64,000 nucleotides of DNA, taken from contig RCTD01000002.1 in the NCBI GenBank assembly GCA_014898415.1, positions 2,170,001 through 2,234,000 of the forward strand, in the 5' to 3' direction. The first letter of the stretch is position 1. Every line of letters starts with the position of its first letter. This document shows, one piece after another, positions 42,814-53,930 of the stretch. Below the pieces are notes generated by a model, which searched no databases, was not told the origin of the DNA, and saw only the letters and a list, made by a program, of their open reading frames with translations. The translations under genes and the position numbers were made by a program. Origin of the DNA: Stromatinia cepivora (taxonomy: Eukaryota > Ascomycota > Leotiomycetes > Helotiales > Sclerotiniaceae).

Positions 42814-44283
42814 ATGGCTACACAATTAGGACCTTCTCGAACAAATCGAGGGGAGACTTCTCTCGATGCGGCAATGCGAGCGCCTTCTACCACCAACCCA
42901 GATGTCGTCGTCCTTAGCTTTTTAGACGAAGATATAAAGGTTAAGGAAGTGGCAGATCCAAAAAAGGATCTTTGGGTATCTAGTATCGACGGGTATGTCA
43001 AATTATTGTCTCTTGCGATTCTGTCTGAATTGCACATCCATTTCGCAAAAGTCACGAACAAAATGATACTGATTTTATAATCATATAGTCGCTATTCATC
43101 ATCGATGATTCCGATCCGTGTTGGACCTCACGCCGAAACGTTCCATGTTCACCGCGATGTTCTCACCAAATCAGAATACTTCAAAAAAGCTCTGGATGGG
43201 GAGTTTAAAGAGGCCGCAGCCCAAGCCATCGATCTACCCGAGGAAGATCCCAATCTGTTCGAGTTTGTCATTGCCTTCCTTTACGAGTCAAAGTATTGCC
43301 CTCTACGTCCTGTCGCAGAAATCATTGTCGCCGAGCCTGAAAAGGGTAAAGGAAGAGAACAAAACGACGATGGAAATGCTTCTGGTAGTGACGACGGAAC
43401 AGATAGTGGAACTGCAAGCGATGAAAGGTAGGATAGCCAACTGAATCTTAAAAAACTGTACTAAATCTTCATACTAAATGCTTCAAGTGCCAGGAGTCGG
43501 AGAAGACGAGAAACTCGTCGCAGACGTCAAGAGCGAGCCTGGGAACAAAGACAACGAAAGGAACCTGGACGCCATCGACCAGATTGTAATTGTGCGCAAT
43601 GTACCCTAGAATCTTTTGGCCCAACTTGCTGGAATTGTGGCGTGACGAGAAGAATACCTCCACCTAGGAATCGTTGGATGAATGGCCTACCACCTCCACC
43701 TCAACCAATGCCGGTCATGGGACGCAATGGTTATCCACACCCTCCTGGTCCTAGAGATCGTAGAAGAGGCTCTCGGAATAATGCCTTAGATGAACCGCCT
43801 GCGGAGGAGAGAATGTCCCAAGAAGACTTGAGAACCTGGTCAATAGCGTATTCTATAAGTATCAATGTTTACGTTTGCGCCGAGAGGTATCTGATGCAGG
43901 ACTTCAAAAGCTGCGTAGCGGCATTCATCGTAAACAATTTTGAAGTTGCCGGTTCAGATGCTGCGCTACCATCAGTTTTGAATTCATGTAAAACGTTATA
44001 TGATGGCGTAAGCTCAATGGATCCTCTCCTCAAGAAAGTCTACGCTCGAGTTGGTTTCTTGCAAGCTAGACTATGGAAGAAATATCCCGAGGAAACCTCA
44101 AGTTTCTTTATGGACAATCCGGAACTATCTACTCTGATTCTCAGGGAAATGGCCGAGAGGAGAGAGGAGGATGTCAAAGATGACTTGCCTGCCATGGATC
44201 GTCCTCCGTTGTCATCTTTACCAAGGGAAGAGATAATACAAGGTCCGAGACGTCGAAATTATGGTCCAATTCCTCATTACTAA
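42814..44283 (+). CDS. BTB/POZ-domain protein with a central cysteine cluster, 437 aa
   Basis: Exons 42814-42992, 43089-43427 and 43488-44283, all GT..AG. Residues about 40-130 form a BTB fold: IPIRVGPHAETFHVHRDVLT, KSEYFKKALDGEFKEA, IDLPEEDPNLFEFVIAFLYE. An acidic, low-complexity linker is followed by an Arg-rich block (SRRRRETRRRRQERA) and CNCAQCTLESFGPTCWNC, whose C-x-C-x2-C-x8-C-x2-C spacing could bind zinc. After a Pro/Arg-rich stretch the C-terminal half (INVYVCAERYLMQDFKSCVA) is the helical region that usually follows fungal BTB domains. Probably a protein-interaction or ubiquitin-ligase adaptor; partner unknown. Confidence 0.85.
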
Positions 44284-44902
44284 CTCTGACAAGACTACAG
44301 ACGACTGCCGCCGCCAAATAATTGGTACATGACCTAAAATATTCTCATGCAGACATATCGAAATATGCAGCATTTTCTTTTAATTTATGGGATCGAGATA
44401 GAGCAAGGGCTCACATTTCGATTTTTTGTCGGGATGTTTGGGATATCTGGGAATCTGGGGAATTGTGATACCTTGCATAGTAGTGGGCATTTTCTCCTTA
44501 TACCCTCATTGTTAACAGAAGCAAAGACTGTTGGGTGGGACTGGCGTTTGACGGCAGATTTCGATTATATTTACGGCATTAAATTTATTAGTACGGAAAA
44601 AATACATATTTCGGTGTAGTGAAGCCCGATGTCCTAATGCAACCGTGATGTTATCATGCATTGATCATATTAGGCAATATGTTCCTTACCTTATTATTGG
44701 TCACTTATTTCAAATGCAAGCATCTCCATTTTACATTTCACTTCAAATATGGTTCTTCAATTGAGGAGCTTGCATTCATTAACTATGAATCACAACCGAA
44801 ATATCAAAAGCTGTCTGTAGTAAGTATATCAGGCTCGCAGGTGCCAAGGAAATTGAAGGAATACGTTCTCAGAGTGTCTTCATTTCTTCAAATGCTTTCA
44901 CT
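44284..44902. other. Intergenic between BTB gene and carboxylesterase
   Basis: About 620 bp; no gene supported. Confidence 0.4.
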
Positions 44903-47075
44903 ATGTGTATAACCTCACTTCATTCTGTATTGCTTTCGTTTTGCATCTTTCCCCTTCTTATACTGGCACAAGATATCAAAGCATCTTTAGATTATGGTAC
45001 TTTTCAAGGTGCATACTCATCTACATATAACATAACATATTACCGGAAAATCCCCTTTGCGGCACCTCCAACGGGAAACAATAGGTTTAGAGCTCCACAG
45101 CCTCCTCTTCCGATCACAAATGGCACATATAATTCCACTCAGACCTTTCCAGCTTGTCCACAAAAAGGTGTAAGCAACTTCTTATCAACTCCCATCATAT
45201 TACGTCTCTAGCCGATTTCCCTCTGACAGCCATATCTAGAATGTGGGCTCCGAAGATTGTCTTTACTTATCCCTTTACTCTCGTCCATGGACATCTGGGC
45301 AACCTTTGCGGCCGGTCATGGTAGTGTTCTTTGGTGGTGGGTTCATCCAAGGTGGCGGTTCTCAAGCAGTTCCCCCTTCGGCTTACCCCATCCTTAATGT
45401 TTCTGCACAGAACGATATCCTTTTTGTATATCCCAATTACCGCGTCAATACATTTGGGTTTCTGCCTGGGAAAGAGATCGCCGAAGACGAAGATTCAGAC
45501 TTGAACCCCGGTTTACTGGACCAGAAAGCGGTTCTTGAATGGGTGAATAAGTATATTGATCAATTCGGCGGGGACAAAGATAGTGTTGGTATTTGGGGTC
45601 AAAGTGCGGGAGCAGGAAGTGTTGTGTTTGTTACCCTTTTCTACTTGCTCCTCGGAACAATTCCTCTTCTGAATGGATGTAAGCCATAACTAATCACCAT
45701 TTACACAGCGCACAAGTCCTCGCCACCTCCGAAGAAACCAGCCCACCCCTCTTTCACCGCGCTCTTGCCTCCTCGCCCTTCTGGCCCAAAACCTACCTCT
45801 ACGATGCTCCCCAAGCTCAATCCATCTACGATACCATGACCAGCTTAACAAACTGTACGGGTGCTATCAATGGCACTTTACAATGCTTGAAATCTCTAGA
45901 TTGGGAAGTCTTGGCTGAAGCTGCTCTGACGGTTGCGGCAAGCCATACTTGGAATACTAGCAGTTATACGTGGGCACCAGTAATTGACGGGATGTTCTTG
46001 AAGAGAAGTTTGAGTGAGGCAACTGTTAATGCGAAGGGTGGCGGTGGTGGAAAGGGAGAAATTGCAATTTCAGGGGGTTGGGGCATGTATAATGCGCATG
46101 AAGGCAAGTTAGATCTTTCTTGGGTTCGAAAGGTGAAAGTCGATGTATTGTGTTGAAGGATCGATGAATTGGATAGCGCAAGCTTTTTCCTTTCACCTTG
46201 AGTGAATATTGACTTTCGTCTGATGTCTCTCAGTCCCCCCCCCAGGTTGGGACACTGATGAAATGTGAAACAGAAAATCTTTTCTGGAATCTCATATAAA
46301 GCATCATGCAAATACCCTACCACTCATCTGAATTCTCCTTCTTTCACATCTCGCAAGCCCACAACTAACATTCTCTAACCAGGCGAAAACTTTGTTCCAG
46401 CCGGCCTTCAAAACGCTACAGATACTGGCACGCCCCCCTTTAACTCCACAACTGCCTCTTTCAACGTATGGCTAGCGGGTTTCCTGCCGTCATTTTCCAA
46501 ATCTCAGCTCGATGCTGTACGCGCCATGTATCCAGCTTCCGGCACCGCAGAGACATTTCCGAGTTACAACACTAGTTATGTTAGAGCGGGTCTTATATAT
46601 CGGGATTCGGTATTGGCGTGTCCAGCGTTGTGGATGAGTAAGGCGGCGAGTGGGAGTGGGTGGTTGGGACAATATACTATTTCTCCAGCTAGGCATGGGA
46701 GTGATACTATTTACGTATGTTTGACTATTCTATTCTTTCATTCTTTCCCCTTTTATCTTTCTTCCTTCTTCTCCATAGCAAACTTAATCTAACCAACCCC
46801 CAAATCAGTGGAACCAAGTAAACGCCGTTCAAAAATCGCAACCACTCATCTACCAGGGATACGCAGGAGCCTTCGCCTCCTTCATGGCAACGGGAAACCC
46901 TAACGAACATAAAATTATAAATGCGACTGAGCCGGGTGTACCAGAGCTGGAGTCAGGGACGGAATATGTAATTGAGAGTGACGGGTTTGAAAATGTGAGG
47001 ATTAATGCGGGAGGACAGAGTTTGGAGGCGAGGTGTCATTTTTGGGCTAGTGTTGCGGGGAGTGTACCGATTTAA
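44903..47075 (+). CDS. Secreted type-B carboxylesterase/lipase, 548 aa
   Basis: Five exons: 44903-45169, 45240-45625, 45709-46103, 46383-46714, 46809-47075. A signal peptide (MCITSLHSVLLSFCIFPLLI, cut near ILAQ) precedes the fold. Signatures: SEDCLYLSLYSRPW (type-B signature 2), oxyanion hole VFFGGGFIQGG, nucleophile elbow GQSAGAGS (Ser near 210; Gln where Glu is more common), the HEGENFVPA region near 350 with the likely acid, and the His in PARHGSDTIYW near 453. Length fits the family. The third intron (46104-46382, 279 nt) begins GCAAGT, a canonical GC..AG donor; its removal restores NAHEGENFVPAGLQ. Expected extracellular; substrate not predictable. Numerous NxT/NxS sites support secretion. 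Confidence 0.9.
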
Positions 47076-47575
47076 GACGGAGAGGAGGTATTTGCTGGTG
47101 GACTGTTTGGGTGAGGTTGGTAGGTTACTGATAGATAGATAGATAGCCTTTGGATATTTGAGAACTTTTGAATACTTGATGGTCTTTGGATATTTACTAT
47201 ATTTTGATACTTTGAAATAATCCGAATATTTCCAATGCATCGAGTATATCAAATTACTTTGAACGCTGAATCTTTGGAAGCCTTCAATTTAACTATCTAT
47301 TCCCCGAGTTATATATATATATATCTGTACAGATGTTGACAACCCACATCCGCATTATCTCAATACTCAAGTGTCTAGAAGACATCCAAGATCCATATCG
47401 ACAAAAAACTATTCATTTTCTACCTCGAAACCCTTACAATGCCTTTGTCATACAGTATTACAATATTCCATTTCATTTCTCCCACGTACGAATCTCAATA
47501 AGTTCATGCATCTCATACACTCCACACAATCTAAACCAAATCTCCAAACTTAAAATTTCAACACCAAACCTCTTA

Positions 47576-47691
47576 TCTTCTTCTTCTTCTTCTTCTTCTT
47601 CTTCTTCTTCTTCTTCTTCTTCTTCTTCTTCTTCTTCTTCTTCTTCTTCTTCTTCTTCTTCCTCTTCCTCTTCTTCTTCCTCTTCTTCTTC
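47576..47691 (+). repeat. (TTC)n microsatellite, about 116 bp with CTC interruptions
   Basis: Nearly pure TTC run, with a few TCC/CTC variants in its last third. Pyrimidine mirror-repeat DNA of this kind can form triplexes and varies in length between strains. Confidence 0.95.
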
Positions 47692-47892
47692 ACAAAAAGC
47701 CTCTCCGCTAGGAGCCCGCCAGGAGTCCACTAGGAGTATCAGAACCAACAACATAACCCTAAAATTTATAGTTAAAGTCAAAGTCAAAGTCACCAACCCA
47801 CCCATCCACCCACAAGCCAGATTCCACACAAATCCATACATACTCCAACCACCTGTGTTCAAAATAGTGAAAAAGAAGCTGCCAAATCTTCT

Positions 47893-47930
47893 AATTCCAA
47901 TTCCAATTCCAATTCCAATTCCAATTCCAA
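47893..47930 (+). repeat. (ATTCCA)n short tandem repeat
   Basis: About six copies of a 6-bp unit. Confidence 0.9.
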
Positions 47931-48780
47931 CTGGAAGAAGACAAAAGAGGATTGGCTATGAATAATCTTCTAGCCTTCTAGCCTTCTGACCAGCGATGAT
48001 TTGGGTGGGTGGGCGTGGAAGAGAAAAGTTGGGATGGAAGCTGGTTTGGGGGTTCGTCTTGAATGGAGAATATTTCAAATACAGTGGTCATTTTCTGGAA
48101 AGGATTTTGAGCGTTCGAGGTTCGTCTAATAGAATAGTTGTAGCGATGTGTCATCAGGAAAATCCACTGTGATGAGAGAGAGGGGGTTGCTATGCCAGCT
48201 CGTAGGCTGATGATAATATCAGACATAAGCTGTATATAGGTAGTGCAAGGATGAAAGATTCTGTCAAATAAATCAAATAAGATAGGTAATAAGACGAACG
48301 TGTTCTGTTTTAAGGGTAGTTTTATTTCTGGCTCTCTTTAGGTGGTCTATTTCTCGCATGAAATTTGATCAAATACCACCTACTGTATGTGCTGCCCATA
48401 ACCAGCAGAGGCTATATGTGCAATATCGCAATCTCCGAGACAAAATCGAATGGCAAACAAGTCTACAGTCGTGACTTCGTACACCATTGACTGATCTCCC
48501 CACATAATCGCTGACCCATCCCATGTTAATGAATCCCTTGTTTCATTCCGTTCGTGAGAATTTCCAAAATCAAGGATCGAACGCCAGTGATGCCGGCGCC
48601 AGACTTTTCCTAACCCAATCATGAAACGCCCGCTTATGATAACCGTTTTCCTCCTGCACCTTCGCTGAAAGAGTCATGTGTCTACCCGAAAATCCCCAAA
48701 GATAGAAATCCAATAGCATAAATGGTAGTCAAAACTCCTTGCTTCGAAAAATAACATTACATGGAACTCCATGGTGAACC

Positions 48781-50862
48781 TTAATCTTCCGCTTCTTCGT
48801 CAGTTGCCGTATCATCGTCTTCAGGCGCATTCTCATCCTCGTCCTCGTCGTCCTCCTCATCTCCACTGCTATCATCATCACTCTCCTCCTTGTTAAGCCC
48901 TGGAATACCTTGCCATTGGACATAGTCATTTTCAATCCACTTTTTTGAAACGGGTAATTGATATGGATCAAAAGGAAAGTAGGCATCCAATTGATGCCAG
49001 CTATCATTGCTTGAGCCATTGCCAGAGTCCCGTAACGCACCATTTCCAACCGCACTTGAAAATTGACTTAAACGGATACGTTTGTTGGTCTCTAGCAAAG
49101 AATATACGTACATAAATCGTAGGTAATGTGCAATTTTGGCGAATTCGGAAACGATGGGCGGGGAGCAAATTTTGAGAGGGTTAAGTTTGGAGTAGATAGC
49201 ACGAGAAAGAGTCTCTTTAATACCTGCTGTCCAAACAAGATCTTGTCCAATGAATGCTGCAGGGTCCTCGTCGTCAAATACCTCGGAAGAGTCTATGAGA
49301 TCTCGCCAGCGGAAGCAAAAGATATAAAGCAGAGCTTGTGTCATAGCATAGAAAGTTCCGTATTTCTTGAGATCAGGTCCCCGACAAGTGAGTTCATTTT
49401 CTGTGCGGATGTGGTCCAGATTGCTCCCAATGAGCTCGAAAACCGTCCGAACCACTTGAGGTTCGACGTGTGCGCCTCGCGCTACAAAACTGGCAAGATA
49501 AGCGGCAGAAGATTGTCGAAGGACGGCGGGTCTGCCAGGTTGAAATGCCAATTGCACGCAGGTTCCAGCGAATTGGTCGATAAGATGTTCCGACTTTTGT
49601 GCAAAATGGAAGAGGAGGAATTGTGTGTGTCGAGATCTGTATGTAGGTAGAATGATATTCGCGAAATGTCCTAGTAAAGTCTCAAACATATTTGCGGCTT
49701 CTATGCTATTTGGGTCTGTGAAATAAGGATCGTAGATAGCAAATAAGCGATCCAGTATCGCATCCATCTTCTCAACGCTTCCTTGGATTTCTTTGGCTCG
49801 TTTTGCCTGATCTCCAGTTGCATCATCGCTGTTAACCGATTCGACATCGCTGTCATCGGAATCTTCTGCGTCATCATCATCATCTTCTTCCTGTTCAGAA
49901 GAATTCATGGCGAGAGCTTGAACAATGGCACCTGCGACCTCATCATCCACATCATCTAGGTCGACTTGCATCTGCACATCAATCTTGACCAGCCTGTCCG
50001 TAATGAGAGCGAAAACATCCGACTTCAGTTCGGGAGCATACTCGAGAAGGCGCACTAGATTATTAATATATGTAACATGCACCCTCTTTGTTTCATCAGC
50101 AAAAGGGAACTTGGCCGAAAGAATGGGCGAGAGTGTAGCGCTGGCGGAGGGAATCAATCGAAGGAGGTATTTCAGTGCAAAGTGGACTCTTGACGAAAGC
50201 GTATCGCGACTGACATCTGGGCAGCCAGGAAGACGTCCACTCGATAGTCGTACTATATTCTTGTTAGTAGAGCTTGGGATACTGGTGAGGGGTAATGTGC
50301 CTCCAATGAAGTTATCAATAAGCGTTCCAAGCACCAAGCCGACATACGCTCCTTGGGCACTAACTAAGTTTCCCAGAAACTGAGCATACAACTTCACGAA
50401 GCTCTCATCTCTGCCCATCCAGTCGCACTTCAATATAGCCTTGACTAACCCATTGCAGTCCTTATTCAATAGTGATGCATAACTGGTAAGGGCTAGCAGA
50501 TATGTTTTGACCTCATAATTTGCGCCAGTATCTTCTCTCTCATCACCCTCAGTTTGTGCGAACACTTCCTTGATGCTATCGTACCTCTCGCTGTCGCCTT
50601 TGCCGTGTGCCTCTATTGCGCGTTTGACTTCCGCTCTGACACTTTCTAAGCTTCTACCTTTTGCGACGTATTCCTCTAAAACCTTTTCCTCGACCTTGGG
50701 ATTGAAAGACACTCTCGCTCGTTTCGGGTTCGGTACTTCTAGATCGTCATCCAGATCTGCATCTTGAGCTTTTCTTATCGTGCCTGACATTGTAGTTTTT
50801 AAAAGTGGTTTGCTGCCTGCGGTGGCAGGTGTTGAGCGATCGACCGAGGTAAGAGACACCAT
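48781..50862 (-). CDS. RRN3: RNA polymerase I-specific initiation factor RRN3
   Basis: Factor (TIF-IA in mammals) that binds RNA polymerase I and links it to the core factor at the rDNA promoter; its phosphorylation couples rRNA synthesis to growth. Single exon of 693 residues, ATG at 50862. The HEAT-like helical body carries family blocks such as LLALTSYASLLNKDCNGLVK, VHFALKYLLRLIPSAS and VHVTYINNLVRLLEYAPEL. An acidic loop (EQEEDDDDDAEDSDDSD) around residue 330 is the usual phospho-acidic insert. Then ILPTYRSRHTQFLLFHFAQK, SAAYLASFVARGAHV, YFPFDPYQLPVSKKWIENDY and WQGIPG near the end, and a highly acidic tail. The second ATG, 24 codons in (MSGTIRKAQ), could also be used. Codon use is typical of the housekeeping genes here. 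Confidence 0.96.
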   Translation of the reverse strand: MVSLTSVDRSTPATAGSKPLLKTTMSGTIRKAQDADLDDDLEVPNPKRARVSFNPKVEEKVLEEYVAKGRSLESVRAEVKRAIEAHGKGDSERYDSIKEVFAQTEGDEREDTGANYEVKTYLLALTSYASLLNKDCNGLVKAILKCDWMGRDESFVKLYAQFLGNLVSAQGAYVGLVLGTLIDNFIGGTLPLTSIPSSTNKNIVRLSSGRLPGCPDVSRDTLSSRVHFALKYLLRLIPSASATLSPILSAKFPFADETKRVHVTYINNLVRLLEYAPELKSDVFALITDRLVKIDVQMQVDLDDVDDEVAGAIVQALAMNSSEQEEDDDDDAEDSDDSDVESVNSDDATGDQAKRAKEIQGSVEKMDAILDRLFAIYDPYFTDPNSIEAANMFETLLGHFANIILPTYRSRHTQFLLFHFAQKSEHLIDQFAGTCVQLAFQPGRPAVLRQSSAAYLASFVARGAHVEPQVVRTVFELIGSNLDHIRTENELTCRGPDLKKYGTFYAMTQALLYIFCFRWRDLIDSSEVFDDEDPAAFIGQDLVWTAGIKETLSRAIYSKLNPLKICSPPIVSEFAKIAHYLRFMYVYSLLETNKRIRLSQFSSAVGNGALRDSGNGSSNDSWHQLDAYFPFDPYQLPVSKKWIENDYVQWQGIPGLNKEESDDDSSGDEEDDEDEDENAPEDDDTATDEEAED

Positions 50863-51671
50863 ATTGCAAGAATTTGCAGGGGACAGTTAAATGGCAGTGA
50901 GTTCATTAATAATTTAGAGAAAAATAAATTCGGTGTGCTAAGAACTATCGTTGCGTCTCGGAGTAAGGCTAAGGTTGGTAATGGAGGTTTTCGCTCGTGT
51001 GCTTTTCCCAGGGAAAATTATTTTAGATCGAGTCACATGATTACCCCGGTTTTTGCCCCTCCTCCTCCTCCGCTAGCCGCTGTCTATCATCAATATCATA
51101 GGTTCGAAGTAGTTTGCTCAATACATACAGTAGCAGTGCAACCAATTTGCGATATTCACAACATTTGGGCACTGAGCATTACATGGTTCAAGCTTGTAAT
51201 TAATGAAAGAGAGAATTTCAGGGTGTTACAAACGCTCAAGGCTATAAGTGTTGATAGTATCATTATATTCCTTTTTTTACCTGATATACAAGCCATAAGA
51301 TGTGATATTATTCTGGCAATCTGATGCGGGGCTGTTTAACCTACATCTCATGCTGTCCTTACTGCTCAATGTCATCTCTGAGCTATTCTGAGACCGAACC
51401 GCTGAAGTTATCGGTCTTGCTCTCAAGAGCCAACAAATCTAATAAAGCATCAAAAAACACCCCATTACTTTTGACCCCATCCCTTCATGTACAAGCTAAG
51501 CGATCTGGATATCTCAAAAGTGGCCCATGTAGCACCCGCCCAGTTCCTCCCTTCCCAACACCTTTACATATAGTTGATACACTCTCGAAATGTAATTCCC
51601 TATGGATTTCTTTCGCCCCGTAAAAGTCTTCGATCATCCGCTATAGTCAATTTGAATCTGAAATAAAACAC
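50863..51671. other. Intergenic between RRN3 start and HAP3 end
   Basis: About 800 bp, no gene seen. The RRN3 promoter lies in the first few hundred bases. Confidence 0.45.
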
Positions 51672-52743
51672 CTAGTAGCCTTCTCCACCAGCAGCACCAT
51701 TGTGGCCGCCTCCATATACGTAAGCACCGTTATCGTGTTCGGTTTCTACCTGTTGGCCAGTGAGGACATTGTTGGCGCCCTCTGCTCCACCCGAAAACGT
51801 TGCTGAAGCTGCATTTGCGGAAATAGCTCCAGCAGCCGGTCCAAAGCCGGAGCTACCAGGTCTGTTTTGGTTGTCTCCACGAGTCGATTGTTGCTAGAAC
51901 TTTGCATTAGTCTTGTACATCGGGGGCCGAGTAAGCATAGATCATAGGTAGATGTTAGAGGATGTTTGAATGCGTGGCATTACTCACTTCTCGATATTTT
52001 GATAGATAGATCTTGAGTGCTTCAGCATAATTTTCGAAACCCAAAGACGTCATGGCGAAAAGAATATCTTCTCCATTGACAGTCTTGCGCTTCTCTTGAT
52101 GACATTTCTCAGAAGCTATGATGGGACGATTAGAACTGTACACGATTTGTCTTGAATCTCGGACCGAGACATACCTTCGCTTGTGATGAATGAGATGAAC
52201 TCGCTGACACATTCTTGCATGCACTCTTTGGCCTCCTTTGCAATCTTTGCGTTTTCAGGTAGAGCCGTCTTCATGATACGTGCAACTGGCGCAAAGTTAC
52301 GAATATTAGCTTCTGAATGACCAAGATCATATTTTTCTCCCTTTGAGGCGCCTCGCGTCTCCGGTGATTGAGAAGAAGAGGTGTGGGACATGATAGGATG
52401 TATGACCACAGTGGCACCGCTAGATTGAAGCGTTTGTGCCCCAAGCTCTTGACTGGTCCAATGGCGAGGACATGCGCGTGTAATTGGTGTGATCGACGAA
52501 GCGATACCAGTCACAAATAACTTCCAAAAGAAATCACACAAGCTCAATTCTAACAAGATGAATGACTGAAAAAAAAATCATTAACTAACCATTTGCTATA
52601 GGGAGCCATCTATCTTGTTCTTTGACCTCGAACTCATAGCCTCCAGGAGCGTGTGGATCCGTATGTTCATTCATTTGTGCATCCGTGTCATCTGGCGAGA
52701 CTCCTTGTTCAACGTCCGTTTCCTTTGGAGGGGAATTGGACAT
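51672..52743 (-). CDS. HAP3: CCAAT-binding factor subunit HAP3 / NF-YB, 204 aa
   Basis: Histone-fold subunit of the CCAAT-binding complex, which with the HAP2 and HAP5 subunits binds promoters genome-wide and in fungi recruits HapX for iron control. Four exons: 52590-52743, 52175-52285, 51988-52115, 51672-51893. The joined core is [91 protein letters not shown], a near-perfect NF-YB domain at residues about 42-131. The acidic N-terminus and Gly/Ala/Asn-rich C-terminus are variable in the family. Intron 1 is 304 nt, long for this window, and sits inside the VARIM codons. Confidence 0.96.
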
Positions 52744-53288
52744 GATGTATTTGGGTAGGTGCAGGTGTCGGATAGCCGCTTCCTCAAAATTCCTTGGTTG
52801 CCACGTCGGCCGTATGATGTGTAGGACACGTCGTAAAGCCTTGCGATCTCGCAGTTATGCGTATCTGCGTGTTGACTTGCGTCGATCCTCGAGCAGACAG
52901 CCTTCTTTTCCCAATGTGCTTACTCTACCTAGCTGGATGTTGCCGAAAAGACGCGACTAGATGGGGTGTGCGCCTCCGTATGAAACTAGGGTCCTTTGAA
53001 AGGGTGTCACTTTCTAGACTGGGCTGCAGGTATCCTACTGCATAAATCGCGTCAGAGGGTTTACAAAAATTTCGGGGATAGAAGGGTGGGTTGAGAAATT
53101 GGTATGAATTGCAAAGAAGGCTTACCCACTTTCGTTCGAGTCGGAGATATTCAAAGACTTCCTGCACGAATGCGCCTTGTGTTTCTATGATTATGAATCT
53201 GCAAGACAATAAATAAAATAATGCGCGTGCATGTAAAAGGTAGAAACGTGGGGTTGACCGAATGAATGACAAGAGAAGTTGATTGATT

Positions 53289-53336
53289 GTATGTGAGTAT
53301 GTGAGTATGTGAGTATGTGAGTACGTGAGTATGTTG
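53289..53336 (+). repeat. 8-bp tandem repeat (GTATGTGA), about six copies
   Basis: Perfect to near-perfect units upstream of HAP3; one unit reads GTACGTGA. Confidence 0.92.
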
Positions 53337-53784
53337 TAGGAAATGTAGGATGTAGCTTGGGTAGCTTTGTTTTGGTATGTGAGTAAAATAATTGGAAAAT
53401 AAGTTGTAACTTTAAAGGTAGATAGCGGGAGCTATGATTTTTAGGATAGCTAGCTCCGAGGCTTCTTTCCTGGGGTGTGTTTGAGTGCCCTTACCGTACT
53501 AGGTGAATCAATTAAAAAAAAACAATGTGTGGCGGGTAAAGGTACGGTAGGATAGTGAGATAGAATGTGGAGTATACCTAAGGTACAGTACAGCACAGCG
53601 TGTAAGATAAAATCAAGCTTAATCCAATATTAGATTTGTTAAGCCTCTATTGGAATTACTAGCTAGAGTAGAACTATAGAATTGTAGGAAGACTTATTAT
53701 TACATTACCCACATTTGATGGATGCTAGGAAATATGCAATAGGAACGAAAACTCCATATGTAGTATCTTACATTTATTAAGTTA

Positions 53785-53930
53785 GATACTTAGGCTGTAG
53801 GTAAGTAAGGTACCTACCTCCCTACCTACCTTACCTTACCTTACCTTACCTTCTAGGTGGTGTAATGCAGTTAGAGGGGAATTAGTGACATCAACCTATC
53901 TTTGGGTACGTAGGTAGGTAAACTTAACAA
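53785..53930. repeat. TAGGTA / TACCTTACC repeat cluster
   Basis: Runs of CCTACCTACC and four TTACC units, then TACGTAGGTAGGTAAAC, separated by about 40 bp. The words match motifs at 12336, 41815 and 42297. Confidence 0.8.

Larger units (their letters stand above)
47076..48780. other. Intergenic with simple repeats
   Basis: 1.7 kb between carboxylesterase and RRN3. No gene supported; open frames over the trinucleotide tract encode only poly-Ser or poly-Glu. Confidence 0.45.

Noticed and set aside
47333..47965. 210-aa plus-strand frame and 129-aa minus-strand frame over the TTC tract
   Set aside because: They exist only because a trinucleotide repeat has no stops; translation is poly-Ser or poly-Glu with unrelated flanks.
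49126..49650. 174-aa plus-strand frame
   Set aside because: Antisense to RRN3.
53289..53336. CRISPR-like array
   Set aside because: It is a plain 8-bp tandem repeat without spacers, in a eukaryotic promoter region.
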